Below, piece after piece: positions 8,274 to 17,099 of a DNA stretch of 64,000 nucleotides. Position 1 is the first letter of the stretch. Each line of letters starts with the position of its first letter. Location: the NCBI GenBank assembly GCA_963678055.1, contig OY782679.1:744001-808000 (forward strand). The letters run 5' to 3'. The notes under the pieces are model-generated. The model had not been told where the DNA came from. It worked only from the letters and a program-made list of their open reading frames with translations, and searched no databases. The stretch comes from CAXXOK01 sp963678055 (GTDB taxonomy: Bacteria > Bacillota > Clostridia > Christensenellales > Aristaeellaceae). The position numbers were made by a program, and so were the translations under genes.

Positions 8274-9976
8274 GCTTGGAGACCCCCTTTTCTTGGGAAC
8301 GTAACGGATACGCATAAACCGTGATGCAAGCTTTCCAGCTTGAGACCGTATTTTTCCCCGTACCGCAACGTAAGCCTGCGGTTCAGGTTGGCAAGCGCGC
8401 TGCCTTCATGCAGTTCGTTATTTTGAAGCTGTTCCCGGATTCTGGCTACCTGTTTGTCATTCATATTGCCGCCGTTATCCGCAACGGTAATGCGGAACCA
8501 TGTGTCGGTTACTTGATAGTGGATTTCCACATAGCCGCCTGCCGACACATTTTTCACGCCGTGTTCAAACGCATTTTCAACCAATGGTTGTAAAATGATG
8601 GCGGGCACCTTTTCCATTGCGATGGATTGCGGTAGCGGATCAGCAGCGATGGTGATGCGAGGCGAGAAGCGAGCGCGCTGTATTTCCAGATAGTTGTCGA
8701 TGTGTGCAACCTCGTCGCCCAGAGGGACTTCGGCCTCATTAGAACGAGTGATGTAGCGGTAATAATTACTCAGGTGAAAGCTCAGCTTGGCGATGTCTTC
8801 CGCGTCTTCCTTCTGCGCCATGCGATAGATTAAATACAGTGTGTTGTAGAAAAAGTGCGGGTTGATCTGCATTTGCAGCTGTAAAAGCTCTGCTTTCTGC
8901 GCACGAAAACGCTCCTCATACACATCGGATACCAGCTTTTCAATACGTTCCACCATGCGGTGGAACTGTTCTTCGATGACCTTGAACTCGTTATAGCGTT
9001 GTGGAATGGAGAAATCTGTAATTTTTTCCACACTGCCCATGGCCTGGTATACGGCGTTCATCGGGCGGTATACGGCAGTACGGAAATAGGCAAGGTACAT
9101 TATAAGCAGGAGCGCCGCCAGCCCCGATAATAGCCACATCCAGGTTCTGTGGCGCGTTAATGGCCCAAGCATGGGGCTGACCTGCTTGAGATAATGCAGT
9201 TCCATCTGCAGCGATGGAATGCTGCGCTGCAAGGCAATGTATTGTTCGTTTCCCAGGGTGAGGAAGCCGTTTGCATCCCGCTGGGCGGTCATCAGAGCCG
9301 CTGCCGTTTCCGTGGCGGCAAAGAGTTCGCCATCCATATCAGTCAGGGCAAACTGTGCATCGTTTGTGCTGCGCAGCAGCCGGATCTCACTGACTGCATC
9401 TGCGGGGGCAATGCTCAGCGCAATTAAAAAAGCGATGTCGCCGGAGAAAGATTTTTGCAACGTAAGGTAGGCATAATTGTTATAATACTGCATGCTGCTT
9501 TTAAGAAGCGTCATGCTTTGGTCTGTTTGTAAGGCGGTGAGGGCAGTTTCGTCCAAAGCAATGTAGATCGGATCGTTGGACGAGATGGTACGCCCGATGC
9601 CGGGCAGGTACACCAAAGCTTCGCTGATAAGCGGGCTGAACCGCTTGATGCGCATCAGGTCGTTTGAAATTTTACGGATATAATCAGTGCGTTGATAATC
9701 GGTTAAAACATCGTAGGAAATCACAAAGCGAAGCAAAGTTTGGTCGCCAGCCAGCTCCTGCGCGGTGGTCAGCAGGGCATCAATTTCCTGTTCCATGCTC
9801 TGTACAACGTAGGTGGCTTCAGCATCCGCAGATCGCTGTAGATCCTGGGTGACATAGCTGATCCCAAGCGTATTGAGGTAGATACCAACGCCGTAGAAAA
9901 CCATAACCACAGCAATGGTGCTTAGCAGCAGCGGATAATAAACGCTTTTGCGGATTTGAAATGCGTGTTTCACCAT
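8270..9976 (-). CDS. YesM-type sensor histidine kinase
   Basis: Membrane sensor kinase of the LytS/YesM class. It has an N-terminal transmembrane helix (YYPLLLSTIAVVMVFYGVGI), an extracellular sensor domain of roughly 260 residues, a second helix (WLLSGLAALLLIMYLAYF), a HAMP-like linker, the His_kinase block QMQINPHFFYNTL with the phospho-accepting His near residue 371, and a HATPase domain (LVENAFEHG, ADNGG). I chose the start at 9976 (MVKHAFQ), which has AGAGG 10 nt upstream; an ATG at 10006 that overlaps the stop of the preceding binding protein is the alternative. It probably senses a sugar or a loaded binding protein. Confidence 0.92.
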   Translation of the reverse strand: MVKHAFQIRKSVYYPLLLSTIAVVMVFYGVGIYLNTLGISYVTQDLQRSADAEATYVVQSMEQEIDALLTTAQELAGDQTLLRFVISYDVLTDYQRTDYIRKISNDLMRIKRFSPLISEALVYLPGIGRTISSNDPIYIALDETALTALQTDQSMTLLKSSMQYYNNYAYLTLQKSFSGDIAFLIALSIAPADAVSEIRLLRSTNDAQFALTDMDGELFAATETAAALMTAQRDANGFLTLGNEQYIALQRSIPSLQMELHYLKQVSPMLGPLTRHRTWMWLLSGLAALLLIMYLAYFRTAVYRPMNAVYQAMGSVEKITDFSIPQRYNEFKVIEEQFHRMVERIEKLVSDVYEERFRAQKAELLQLQMQINPHFFYNTLYLIYRMAQKEDAEDIAKLSFHLSNYYRYITRSNEAEVPLGDEVAHIDNYLEIQRARFSPRITIAADPLPQSIAMEKVPAIILQPLVENAFEHGVKNVSAGGYVEIHYQVTDTWFRITVADNGGNMNDKQVARIREQLQNNELHEGSALANLNRRLTLRYGEKYGLKLESLHHGLCVSVTFPRKGGLQA

Positions 9977-10005
9977 AGGGTCTTCGCCTCTTGTTCCTTT
10001 GAACA

Positions 10006-11646
10006 TTACGAACCTGTTTTTCCATGATACCAATCGTTGACTTCATCAACGATCTGCTGTCCGCCAAGCTCATAAAACTCGCTGACGAACCGGTCATATG
10101 CATCAATGGAAACTTGTCCCAGAATGATTTGTGTAAAAAGCTCGTTCTGAATCTCATCCAGCGTGCTTAGATAGTTGCTCATGGCTTCGGTTGGTGCTGC
10201 AACAAATCGGTCAAACAAAATCCGGTTTTCGTCCATGTATTGTTTATAGATACTATATGCACCGCTGGGGCCATAAATTCGCTCCCAGCCCCAGAGGGAA
10301 TAGCCTTGCTCCGGGTCAGTTTGGAAGAGTTGCAGCTTTTTATAGATGCTCAGCGCCTCACCCTGTACGTTTGAGGTATCGCCAGTTCTGCGCGCCTCGT
10401 CCAGAATGAGGAAAGCGTCCAGATTTTTATTGGGTTTTTCCGGTGTAACCGGCGAAAGCTTCCAGATGGACTCAGAGTCCAGCGGCGCGTAGTAAATTTC
10501 ATTTTGGTTATCCGGGCCCCAGTTGGTGTCGATGTACAGGTTGTACAGTTTCATCAACGCTTCCGGGTGGGCGGCATCCTTGCGCGCGACGGTCCAGGAG
10601 TCTGTGGTGAGGCTGGATTGCACCCTTGCCACATGATCGGTACCTGTAACAATGGGTACAGCCTGCCATTGTGCATCAGGGTCTGCATTTTTACTGAATT
10701 GCAGGGGCCAGATTGAGTTCCACTGCGCGCCGTAGACCAGGCCCGCGTGGCCTGTTGTAATCAGTTCCGCAACCATGCGGGCTTCCTTGACGCCAAACTC
10801 AGGGTCGACCAACCCCAGCGTGTACATCTCATGCAGCTTTTCAAGCGCATCGCGACAGCCGGGGAGAAGAGAACCGTATACGAGGTCTCCGTTTTGCTCA
10901 ATCCAGATACCCGGGTATGCGTCATAGGCATTGAAGAACCCTTTCAGGCTTCCAAAGCCGTCCCAGAGCGTGTAGGTGAACACGGGACCGTACGTATCGG
11001 CAACGCCGTTGCCGTCAAAATCCGCTTTGGCGAAAGCAAGCGCTACATCAATCAGCTCGTCTACTGTTTCCGGCACGGCTAGTTCAAGCCTGTGCAGCCA
11101 GTCTGTCCGTATCCAGAGATAATCTACATCCTTATCGGTCGTTGGCATTGGCATTCCGTAAAGCTTTCCATTGATGGTTGCGGCCTCAAACGGCTCCATG
11201 CCGCCCATTGTGAGCACCTGCTTGGTAAAATCGGAAGCATAGGATTCATAGATTTCGTCCAGCGGCAGGATTAGATCGGCTTCCGCCAATTGACGCATCT
11301 GCAGGGCGGATACATTGACGAACTCCGGAATATCACCTGTGACGATGCAGAGGTTGAGCTTTTGTTCGTACTCGTCTCCGTCTTTCACAATCCAGTCGTA
11401 TTCAATATTAATGCCCAGCCTGTCACGGTACAAATCCATCCACAGGTTATCGGTGAGAGATTTATCCGGGTTGAGGGCAAAATAATTATCGTGGAGCGTA
11501 TTATCATAGCAGCGTGCGAAATGCACAGTGATCTCAGGATCGTATTTCCCCATTGGGTCTGGGAGCTGGGCAGAGGCCCAAAACGGCGCAAGAAGAAGCG
11601 CAGCCACAAGCAGCAGTACGATCAGCCGTGTTTTCAAACGAAACAT
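10006..11646 (-). CDS. Extracellular solute-binding protein (family 1, LipO/YtcQ-like)
   Basis: Binding protein of 546 residues with a cleavable signal peptide ending FWASAQ. Large solute-binding proteins of this LipO/YtcQ type are typical next to YesMN systems. It lies between the permeases and the sensor kinase and overlaps the kinase frame, so it may present ligand to the kinase or serve as an alternative receptor for the importer. There is no lipobox Cys after the signal peptide, which is odd for a monoderm Firmicute. The start at 11646 (second codon of the open frame) has AAAGGG just upstream. Confidence 0.85.
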   Translation of the reverse strand: MFRLKTRLIVLLLVAALLLAPFWASAQLPDPMGKYDPEITVHFARCYDNTLHDNYFALNPDKSLTDNLWMDLYRDRLGINIEYDWIVKDGDEYEQKLNLCIVTGDIPEFVNVSALQMRQLAEADLILPLDEIYESYASDFTKQVLTMGGMEPFEAATINGKLYGMPMPTTDKDVDYLWIRTDWLHRLELAVPETVDELIDVALAFAKADFDGNGVADTYGPVFTYTLWDGFGSLKGFFNAYDAYPGIWIEQNGDLVYGSLLPGCRDALEKLHEMYTLGLVDPEFGVKEARMVAELITTGHAGLVYGAQWNSIWPLQFSKNADPDAQWQAVPIVTGTDHVARVQSSLTTDSWTVARKDAAHPEALMKLYNLYIDTNWGPDNQNEIYYAPLDSESIWKLSPVTPEKPNKNLDAFLILDEARRTGDTSNVQGEALSIYKKLQLFQTDPEQGYSLWGWERIYGPSGAYSIYKQYMDENRILFDRFVAAPTEAMSNYLSTLDEIQNELFTQIILGQVSIDAYDRFVSEFYELGGQQIVDEVNDWYHGKTGS

Positions 11647-11726
11647 CACCCTTTCCAGCGTAAGGAAGCAATCAATAAATTAGAGATCAATTTCTCTCAT
11701 TATAGCACATGCAATGATCTGAATCC

Positions 11727-12584
11727 TTAGCCCTTAAGGCCGGAGATTTTTATTCCTTGCACGAAATACTTCTGCATCAGGAAGAACAGGATCAGCACCG
11801 GCAACATTGTGACCAGCGCGACGGCCATCATCATGCCGATTTTGGATGTACCTTGCTCGCTGTTCAAAAACTGAAGGCCGATGGCGATGGTATATTTTTT
11901 GGTAGTGTTGAGATAAATCAATGGAACCAGGAAATCATTCCAGTTGTAGACCAGCGACATGACACCAACGCAGATCATCACCGAGTTCACCGATGGCAGC
12001 ATGATGCGGGTAAAGGTTTGGAACGAGTTTGCGCCGTCAATTTCGGCGGCTTCATTCAGCTCTTTTGGAAGTGACTTGAAAAATTGATGGTACAAAAAGA
12101 TATTAAACGCGCCACCGCCCAGCCATGCGGGTATAATCATAGGCCAGTACGTGTCCAGCATCCCCATTTGGAAGTAGATCAAGTACTGGGGTACCAGCGT
12201 AACTTGCATGGGAAGCATCAGTGTGGAAAGCAGCAGCGCAAACCAGATCTTCGATCCTTTGGCTTGGAAATGCGAAAACCCATATGCGACAAGCGCGGCG
12301 GAGATTACGGTGCCCGCAGTGCAGGTTGTGGCCAGAAAGAGCGTGTTAAGGGTGAACCGGGCAAAATCCGCCTTCCCAAGACCCTTGGGATAGTTTGTAA
12401 ACACCCATTTGGCTGGTATGATAGTTGGCGGGAAGCGAAGCGCTTCTGCATTGGTTTTAAATGACGTCAACACCATCCAGATGAATGGAGCGATGCAGAC
12501 GACAGCTGCGGAAATAAGGATGAAATAAATAATGAACCTGCTAACTCGATTGCTGCGCTTGGCAGAACGCATGACACCTTGCAT
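11727..12584 (-). CDS. Carbohydrate ABC transporter permease (AraQ/MalG type)
   Basis: Permease of 285 residues with six predicted membrane helices. The cytoplasmic EAA loop that contacts the ATPase is clear: ELNEAAEIDGANSFQTF. The MalG-type C-terminus ends VQGIKISGLKG. The start at 12584 is taken because AAGGAG stands 11 nt before it. It follows the first permease by 19 bp. No ATPase gene is present in this locus, which fits CUT1 importers that share an MsmX-like ATPase encoded elsewhere. Confidence 0.93.
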   Translation of the reverse strand: MQGVMRSAKRSNRVSRFIIYFILISAAVVCIAPFIWMVLTSFKTNAEALRFPPTIIPAKWVFTNYPKGLGKADFARFTLNTLFLATTCTAGTVISAALVAYGFSHFQAKGSKIWFALLLSTLMLPMQVTLVPQYLIYFQMGMLDTYWPMIIPAWLGGGAFNIFLYHQFFKSLPKELNEAAEIDGANSFQTFTRIMLPSVNSVMICVGVMSLVYNWNDFLVPLIYLNTTKKYTIAIGLQFLNSEQGTSKIGMMMAVALVTMLPVLILFFLMQKYFVQGIKISGLKG

Positions 12585-12603
12585 AAATGGAAGCACTCCT
12601 TTC

Positions 12604-13503
12604 TCAGTTATCGTAGAACACCCATTTTTTGGATGTGGCCTGGATCAACAGTGTAAACGCCATGATGACAACGAATAAGCACCAAGCGATAGTCGAGCCA
12701 TAGCCCATCTTTCCGTACTCAAAGGCGTTGGAAAACAGATACATGGCTACAGTACGTGTAGAGTCCACAGGCCCGCCTTTGGTTAGGATGTAAGGTTGGC
12801 TGAAGATTTGAAACGAAGTGATGGTGCCGATAACGAGATTAAAATAAATCGTCGGCGTGCAGAGCGGAAGGGTAATGGAAAACACCTGCCGTAGGGTGGA
12901 GGCACCGTCGATGCGTGCGCTTTCATAGTAGGAATTGGGGATATCCTGGATGCCCGCAAGCATGATCAGTATACCGTTACCGATCGACCAGAGGCTCATG
13001 ATAACGATAGAAACCATTGCAATGTTCTTGTCGGTAAGCCATCGGGGGCCCTGGATACCCACCAGGGAAAGCAGGTAATTGATAAACCCGTAATCGCTGT
13101 TGAAAATCCAGCCCCACAGCATGATGACCGCGACACCAGTGGTGATATAGGGCATATAAAATATAGTACGAAATACACCAAGCCCGCGGACATTGCGGCT
13201 TAGCAGCCAGGCAATGAAGAACGAAAGGATCAAGCTTGATGGTACAAACATTGCAACATACCACAATGTGTTTAAAAAGACTTTGAAAAACAGCGGATCC
13301 GTAACGAAAGCTTTCGTGAAATTATCAAGCCCAATAAATGCGCCGCGTCCGCTGAAGTCGGAGTCGGTAAAGCATAGGGTGAAGGATCGAATCATCGGAT
13401 AGATTGTCAGGATTAGAAAGCCGATTAGCCACGGCATGATATACAGATAGAAGTTGCGAGTAATTCGCCTCTCCCGTTTTGATAATTTCCGCGATTGTAT
13501 CAT
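12604..13503 (-). CDS. Sugar ABC transporter permease (LacF/UgpA type)
   Basis: Permease of 299 residues, partner of the AraQ-type permease downstream. Its EAA loop is YYESARIDGASTLRQVFSIT. The N-terminus has a basic stretch before TM1 (YIMPWLIGFLILTIYPMI), as in UgpA/LacF proteins. The start at 13503 follows GGGGGAG closely; the open frame extends upstream only through non-coding sequence. It forms the membrane channel with its neighbour. Confidence 0.93.
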   Translation of the reverse strand: MIQSRKLSKRERRITRNFYLYIMPWLIGFLILTIYPMIRSFTLCFTDSDFSGRGAFIGLDNFTKAFVTDPLFFKVFLNTLWYVAMFVPSSLILSFFIAWLLSRNVRGLGVFRTIFYMPYITTGVAVIMLWGWIFNSDYGFINYLLSLVGIQGPRWLTDKNIAMVSIVIMSLWSIGNGILIMLAGIQDIPNSYYESARIDGASTLRQVFSITLPLCTPTIYFNLVIGTITSFQIFSQPYILTKGGPVDSTRTVAMYLFSNAFEYGKMGYGSTIAWCLFVVIMAFTLLIQATSKKWVFYDN

Positions 13504-13581
13504 AGGGCTCCCCCCGTATTTTGTTGATAAGCAGACGCAAAGGGTAGCTTGCACTGCCCTTTGCGTCCGCGATAGGATTGC

Positions 13582-14895
13582 TTACTTTGCTCCCTGAGCG
13601 GTGTTGAAGGAGTATGAGGCGAATTCCTCGGCTACGCGCGGCGCATATTCGGCCTGCGTGGCAGCGGGATCTTGGCTGTCGTCGGTGATCGCGGAGACCA
13701 TGGTGGCCCAGATGTCACCAGCGGAAGCCAATGTGCCGCCGAAGGGGAACAGGTGGGTTGCGCCCATATGCTCTACAAAAATCGAGTTACTGAAGTCCTG
13801 ATCGCCATAGGTCATGTTGGCGTAGTAATCTTCGGCAACCTTTTTGGAGGAAGTCATGCCGGACATACAGGTGGCCTTGGCCATGTCGTCGTTTGCATAA
13901 GCGCTTTCCTTAAGGAACTGCCAGGCCGCTTCGGGGTTTTGGCTCGTTTTGGTGATGGCATAGCCGGTGGCGAACTGGATGTTAATCTCTTTGCCGTCAG
14001 ACACGCCACTGGGCATGACAGCAACGCCGTAGTTGATGCCGCTGTCGTCGGCATCTTCAACGGTAGACTGGCTGTGCATGCCGCCTACGAAGTACATGGC
14101 CGCACGTCCGGAGATGAACAGGGATTCTGCATCCACACTCTGCTGCGCGGCATCGGTGGGCATATAGCCGCCCTGCACGAGCTGCTGGTAAAGCTCAAGG
14201 CTCTTGAGCATTTCAGGGCTGTCGAAATACGAGGTAGACAAATCGGCAGAGTACGGGCCGTTGCCGCCAGCAAACGCCATTACGCTGTTGGTTACCCAGT
14301 GGCGGGAAATGGCATAGGTCTGGTTCACGCCTTCGCCGCTGACGAACGCTTTGCCCCAATCCAGCAAGCTTTCCATAGTCCAGCCGGGCTGCGGATAGGC
14401 AACGCCGGCGGCGTCAAACATATCTTTGTTGTACAGAACACAGAAGCAGTTGGCCAGAAGCGGGAAGCCTTCCAGCTTGCCGTCCGGATCGTAATACCCG
14501 TTGATCATCCCGTCGACCAGCACGGTAGACAGATCCACACCATCGGCTTCCACAAAGGGACGCAGATCCATGTAATAATCGGTATTCATGCCGTAGTAGT
14601 CAGGGCTCATCTGGATGACATCAGGTGCTGTGCCGGTTGCCAGCGCGGCGGATGCCTTTTGGTCCCAAGCGCTGTCGGCTGTGGGGATAACGGAGTATTC
14701 CACATCCAGTTCCGGGTGGGCTTCAATGAACAGTTCAATAGCCTTGGTGCGGGCTTCTGCCTCAACACCGCCGCCCCATGCCCAGATAGTCAGCTTTCCG
14801 GACAGCTGCGTGTCTCCCTCCGCGCTGGAGACCATCGGCACAAGACCGATGATGGAGAGCACCATTAGTAACGCAAGTAGTTTCCTGATTTTCAT
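13582..14895 (-). CDS. Extracellular sugar-binding protein (family 1)
   Basis: Binding protein of 437 residues, first gene of the uptake operon. The signal peptide ends PMVSSAEGD and has no Cys for lipidation. The mature protein starts with the family-1 pattern LSGKLTIWAWGGG and has ATGTAPDVIQMSPD and a late FATGYAITK stretch typical of maltose/lactose-type binding proteins. AGGAGG lies at the right distance before the ATG. The exact sugar cannot be told. Confidence 0.9.
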   Translation of the reverse strand: MKIRKLLALLMVLSIIGLVPMVSSAEGDTQLSGKLTIWAWGGGVEAEARTKAIELFIEAHPELDVEYSVIPTADSAWDQKASAALATGTAPDVIQMSPDYYGMNTDYYMDLRPFVEADGVDLSTVLVDGMINGYYDPDGKLEGFPLLANCFCVLYNKDMFDAAGVAYPQPGWTMESLLDWGKAFVSGEGVNQTYAISRHWVTNSVMAFAGGNGPYSADLSTSYFDSPEMLKSLELYQQLVQGGYMPTDAAQQSVDAESLFISGRAAMYFVGGMHSQSTVEDADDSGINYGVAVMPSGVSDGKEINIQFATGYAITKTSQNPEAAWQFLKESAYANDDMAKATCMSGMTSSKKVAEDYYANMTYGDQDFSNSIFVEHMGATHLFPFGGTLASAGDIWATMVSAITDDSQDPAATQAEYAPRVAEEFASYSFNTAQGAK

Positions 14896-15331
14896 GACGT
14901 ATCCTCCTATTTCGTTTTCTGTTCCGTATCCACAGCATGCGTTGGCATCATGCCGATCGACTTTGTTATCAGGCTGTGGGGGGACATTGTTTATTTTATT
15001 GTAGGGTTGCCCATGTACGTTTTCAATGTGACAATCTTAACATTGGGCGCACTCTCTTAACTGGATATATCTGGAATAGCAGGCTACACCGAGTTATGAA
15101 CTATAGGGCAGGGGAAAGAGATATAAGGTTTGCAGTGATGCCTGTGGCAAATCTGGATGTACTCAAAAGCCTCGCCTATATCAGTACAATTCCGAAGCAC
15201 TATCCATTGCACTACTGCATACGATAACACGCGAAATCAGATATCTTCATTCGATATAAGAATGCGCTTTAGACGTTGATATAGAAGACTTTTCGTGATT
15301 ATCCAACAAGAACCAACGGCCCCTGTGTACA
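14896..15331. other. Control region of the sugar uptake operon, then element end
   Basis: The first 130 bp upstream of the binding-protein gene hold its promoter. Beyond about 15.05 kb there is no gene; the DNA becomes AT-richer and runs into the tRNA fragment at 15332. A motif like TTGCACTACTGCAT at about 15.21 kb also occurs at about 47.57 kb before the next tRNA fragment, so these are probably the right ends of two related elements. Confidence 0.55.
14998..15026 (-). promoter_or_regulatory. Promoter of the sugar uptake operon
   Basis: On the minus strand TTGAAA (15026-15021) and TACAAT (15003-14998) are separated by 17 bp, about 100 nt before the binding-protein start. Confidence 0.65.
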
Positions 15332-15377
15332 ACTCCCACTCTGTAGGTCGCTGGTTCGAACCCAGTCGGGCGTACCA
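15332..15377 (+). repeat. tRNA-Arg 3' fragment (attachment-site copy 2)
   Basis: 46 bp that match the anticodon loop to CCA end of the tRNA-Arg at 5277-5322 with one mismatch (ACTCCCACT for ACTCCGACT). The 5' half of the tRNA is absent. It is preceded by CTGTGTACAACTCC, shared with the third copy at 47.68 kb but not with the intact tRNA, as expected for the element-borne side of an attachment site. Confidence 0.9.
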
Positions 15378-15381
15378 AACG

Positions 15382-15416
15382 AAAACCCTTGCATAATAAG
15401 AGATGCAAGGGTTTTT
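15382..15416 (+). terminator. Terminator after the second tRNA fragment
   Basis: Stem AAAACCCTTGCAT / ATGCAAGGGTTTT with an 8-nt loop and a T run, a relative of the terminator after the intact tRNA. Confidence 0.88.
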
Positions 15417-15462
15417 GTTAATTGTGAACATGAGGTACATTAGAGTGCGTTGCACTACTGCC

Positions 15463-15615
15463 TTATTTTTCGGCTGTTTTTGAGCGGCTTAAGACATCCT
15501 GCAAAATATCTGCTGAACGCTGCTCTGCCTCCGCAAAAGCATAAGTAAGGACGCGCTAAGTTGTACTTGCGTCGGCATGCCCAAGCGCTGCTTCCCTTGA
15601 TAAAATGATACCCGG
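15463..15615 (-). pseudogene. Integrase (tyrosine recombinase) 3' remnant with internal stop
   Basis: Second copy of the integrase tail. It reads ALGHADASTT, then a TAG stop, then TYAFAEAEQRSADIL and the same C-terminus (SRSKTAEK) as at 5408. The LGHADASTT motif is the box around the conserved His of tyrosine recombinases; the catalytic Tyr region beyond the stop is modified. The rest of the gene is missing. It marks the left end of segment B. Confidence 0.8.
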
Positions 15616-15699
15616 GGTGGAGGATATAACGTTACTCGACACTCTGGAAACCTCAGACAATACAGCGGGCGAATATGACCATTAGAGCTAATTGATAGC

Positions 15700-16011
15700 G
15701 TGAGGGCATTTGTGACCACGCTGACAGAGCCACAGCGCACGCTGGTACAACAGCACGATCTGCAGGGGCAAAGCTTGGTGAATGCTGGCCAATCCTGTGG
15801 ACTTGAATCCTCCGCCGTATATAGAGTACATCAGCAGGCTATGAGAAGTCTATGCAGAGATACCCGCTTAAGCGCGTTGGCTAAAGCTCACCACCTTGAC
15901 CAGCGTACCCGGTGGTATCGGCATGTGGGTATCGAGCAATATCGCAGTACATGGATGAGCAGCACGGAGGCGATCGTGTTCTGGAGGGAGAACCATGTAC
16001 AAGTACGGTAG
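15700..16011 (+). CDS. Sigma-70 region 4-like HTH protein (probably 5'-truncated)
   Basis: About 100 residues with the pattern LTEPQRTLVQQHDLQGQSL, then SCGLESSAVYRVHQQAMRSL, like the sigma-70 region 4 HTH proteins (RinA/ArpU-like) common in conjugative elements and prophages. The frame opens at GTG with no ribosome-binding site, and the codons upstream look coding but are closed by a stop, so the 5' end is probably lost. It is likely a control gene left from the element that carried the integrase. Confidence 0.45.
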   Translation: MRAFVTTLTEPQRTLVQQHDLQGQSLVNAGQSCGLESSAVYRVHQQAMRSLCRDTRLSALAKAHHLDQRTRWYRHVGIEQYRSTWMSSTEAIVFWRENHVQVR

Positions 16012-16208
16012 CCCGTACCGCCCCCCCTCCTGAAGAATTGAGGTTATTTTTTCCCTCGGGAACGGAGATGGGTGTTGATAAATCGGGGGCGAGCCTCGCG
16101 CGCATGGGAAATCAATTCAATGATTATCTGATGGATTGTTGATTGCAAAAATACAATATGGTACTATTTAAAGTACAAAAAAACAAGAATACTTGATAAA
16201 GGTATAAT

Positions 16209-16667
16209 ATGGTAGCAATAAAGCATTTAGTTATTCAATTTCGAAACGCTATTAACGCAGCAAAACATGCGGGTGAATTCCAAAACGATTGTTCGTTTCG
16301 CAACTTTCCTCGCGGTTGTTGTGGAGATACCTGCGTTCTATTAGCACAGTACTTATTAGAGCATGGTATTAGGACAGTTTATGTTTGTGGAACATATAGG
16401 GATAAAATATCTGAAAACATTCAATCACATGCATGGCTATTGACAGAAAACAAATTAATACTAGATATTACCGGCGATCAATTCCTTCATAATCCGATTT
16501 TCATGAATTATTGTGAATCTGTGTATATTGGACCAATGGATGAATTTCATAAACTATTTAATATTGATAAAAGGGATGTTCATGAAAATATTGGAATAGC
16601 ATATTTAGGTGAGATATGCAAACCAAGACTAATGAAGCTTTATCGGAAGATCACCGAATACCTTTGA
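16209..16667 (+). CDS. Papain-fold/transglutaminase-like hypothetical protein
   Basis: Protein of 152 residues. It has a Cys in FPRGCCGDTC at the start of a helix, a His in QSHAWLL and an Asp in LILDITGDQF, in the order and spacing of the Cys-His-Asp triad of papain-like/transglutaminase folds. I infer a thiol peptidase, deamidase or amidase activity; no substrate is known. AAAGG sits 6 nt before the ATG. It lies in the worn left part of the defence island, where such enzymes may be toxin or immunity parts. It is AT-rich compared with the flanks. Confidence 0.6.
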   Translation: MVAIKHLVIQFRNAINAAKHAGEFQNDCSFRNFPRGCCGDTCVLLAQYLLEHGIRTVYVCGTYRDKISENIQSHAWLLTENKLILDITGDQFLHNPIFMNYCESVYIGPMDEFHKLFNIDKRDVHENIGIAYLGEICKPRLMKLYRKITEYL

Positions 16668-16713
16668 TTTTTTATCCTCTAATACTATAGTTATACTTCA
16701 CGAGTAACAGGTA

Positions 16714-17007
16714 TTGTTTTCGATACGCCAAACTGGTTTGTATTCGCACGTTCTAATCAATCTAGTTGAGCTTTACAGTGATGTTTATCATATGCTCAAT
16801 CTACAACGTGTGTACCGAGTTCGAAATAAACTTGTACATCACTCGGAAATTGATGGAACAATGGAGGCACTTTATAAACATTCTATAGTTTATCTTTGGG
16901 AAAGTATACGAGAGCTTTCTTATGCTTCAAAGAGAAATCCTTTGTATTCTTTGGAAGAGTTTTTCCCCATTATAGAATTTATAACGCAGCCTTATCAAGG
17001 AAATTAA
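16714..17007 (+). pseudogene. HEPN-domain (Apea-like) C-terminal fragment
   Basis: 97 codons without a good start. The sequence VYRVRNKLVHHSEI contains the R-x4-H motif (RNKLVH) of HEPN ribonuclease domains, followed by a long helix (YLWESIRELSYA). Intact Apea-like HEPN proteins are several hundred residues long, so this is the last part of a truncated gene. HEPN domains are common RNase effectors of defence systems. Confidence 0.5.
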
Positions 17008-17099
17008 ACCAAGAGGGGCAAAACTTCAATTTTGAGCTTTTAGCTTGTAGCTTCTAGAATATGAATAGTAGCTATTGATTATACATATATTATCACCAT

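Noticed and set aside
13672..14868. Long plus-strand frame of 398 codons opposite the sugar-binding protein
   Set aside because: Antisense shadow; His- and Gly-rich translation and no ribosome site, while the minus strand has a signal peptide and binding-protein motifs.
15237..15455. A 72-codon minus-strand frame over the second tRNA fragment (RLGSNQRPTEWELYTG-like)
   Set aside because: It is the antisense translation of tRNA-Arg DNA, a known source of false proteins; no ribosome site.
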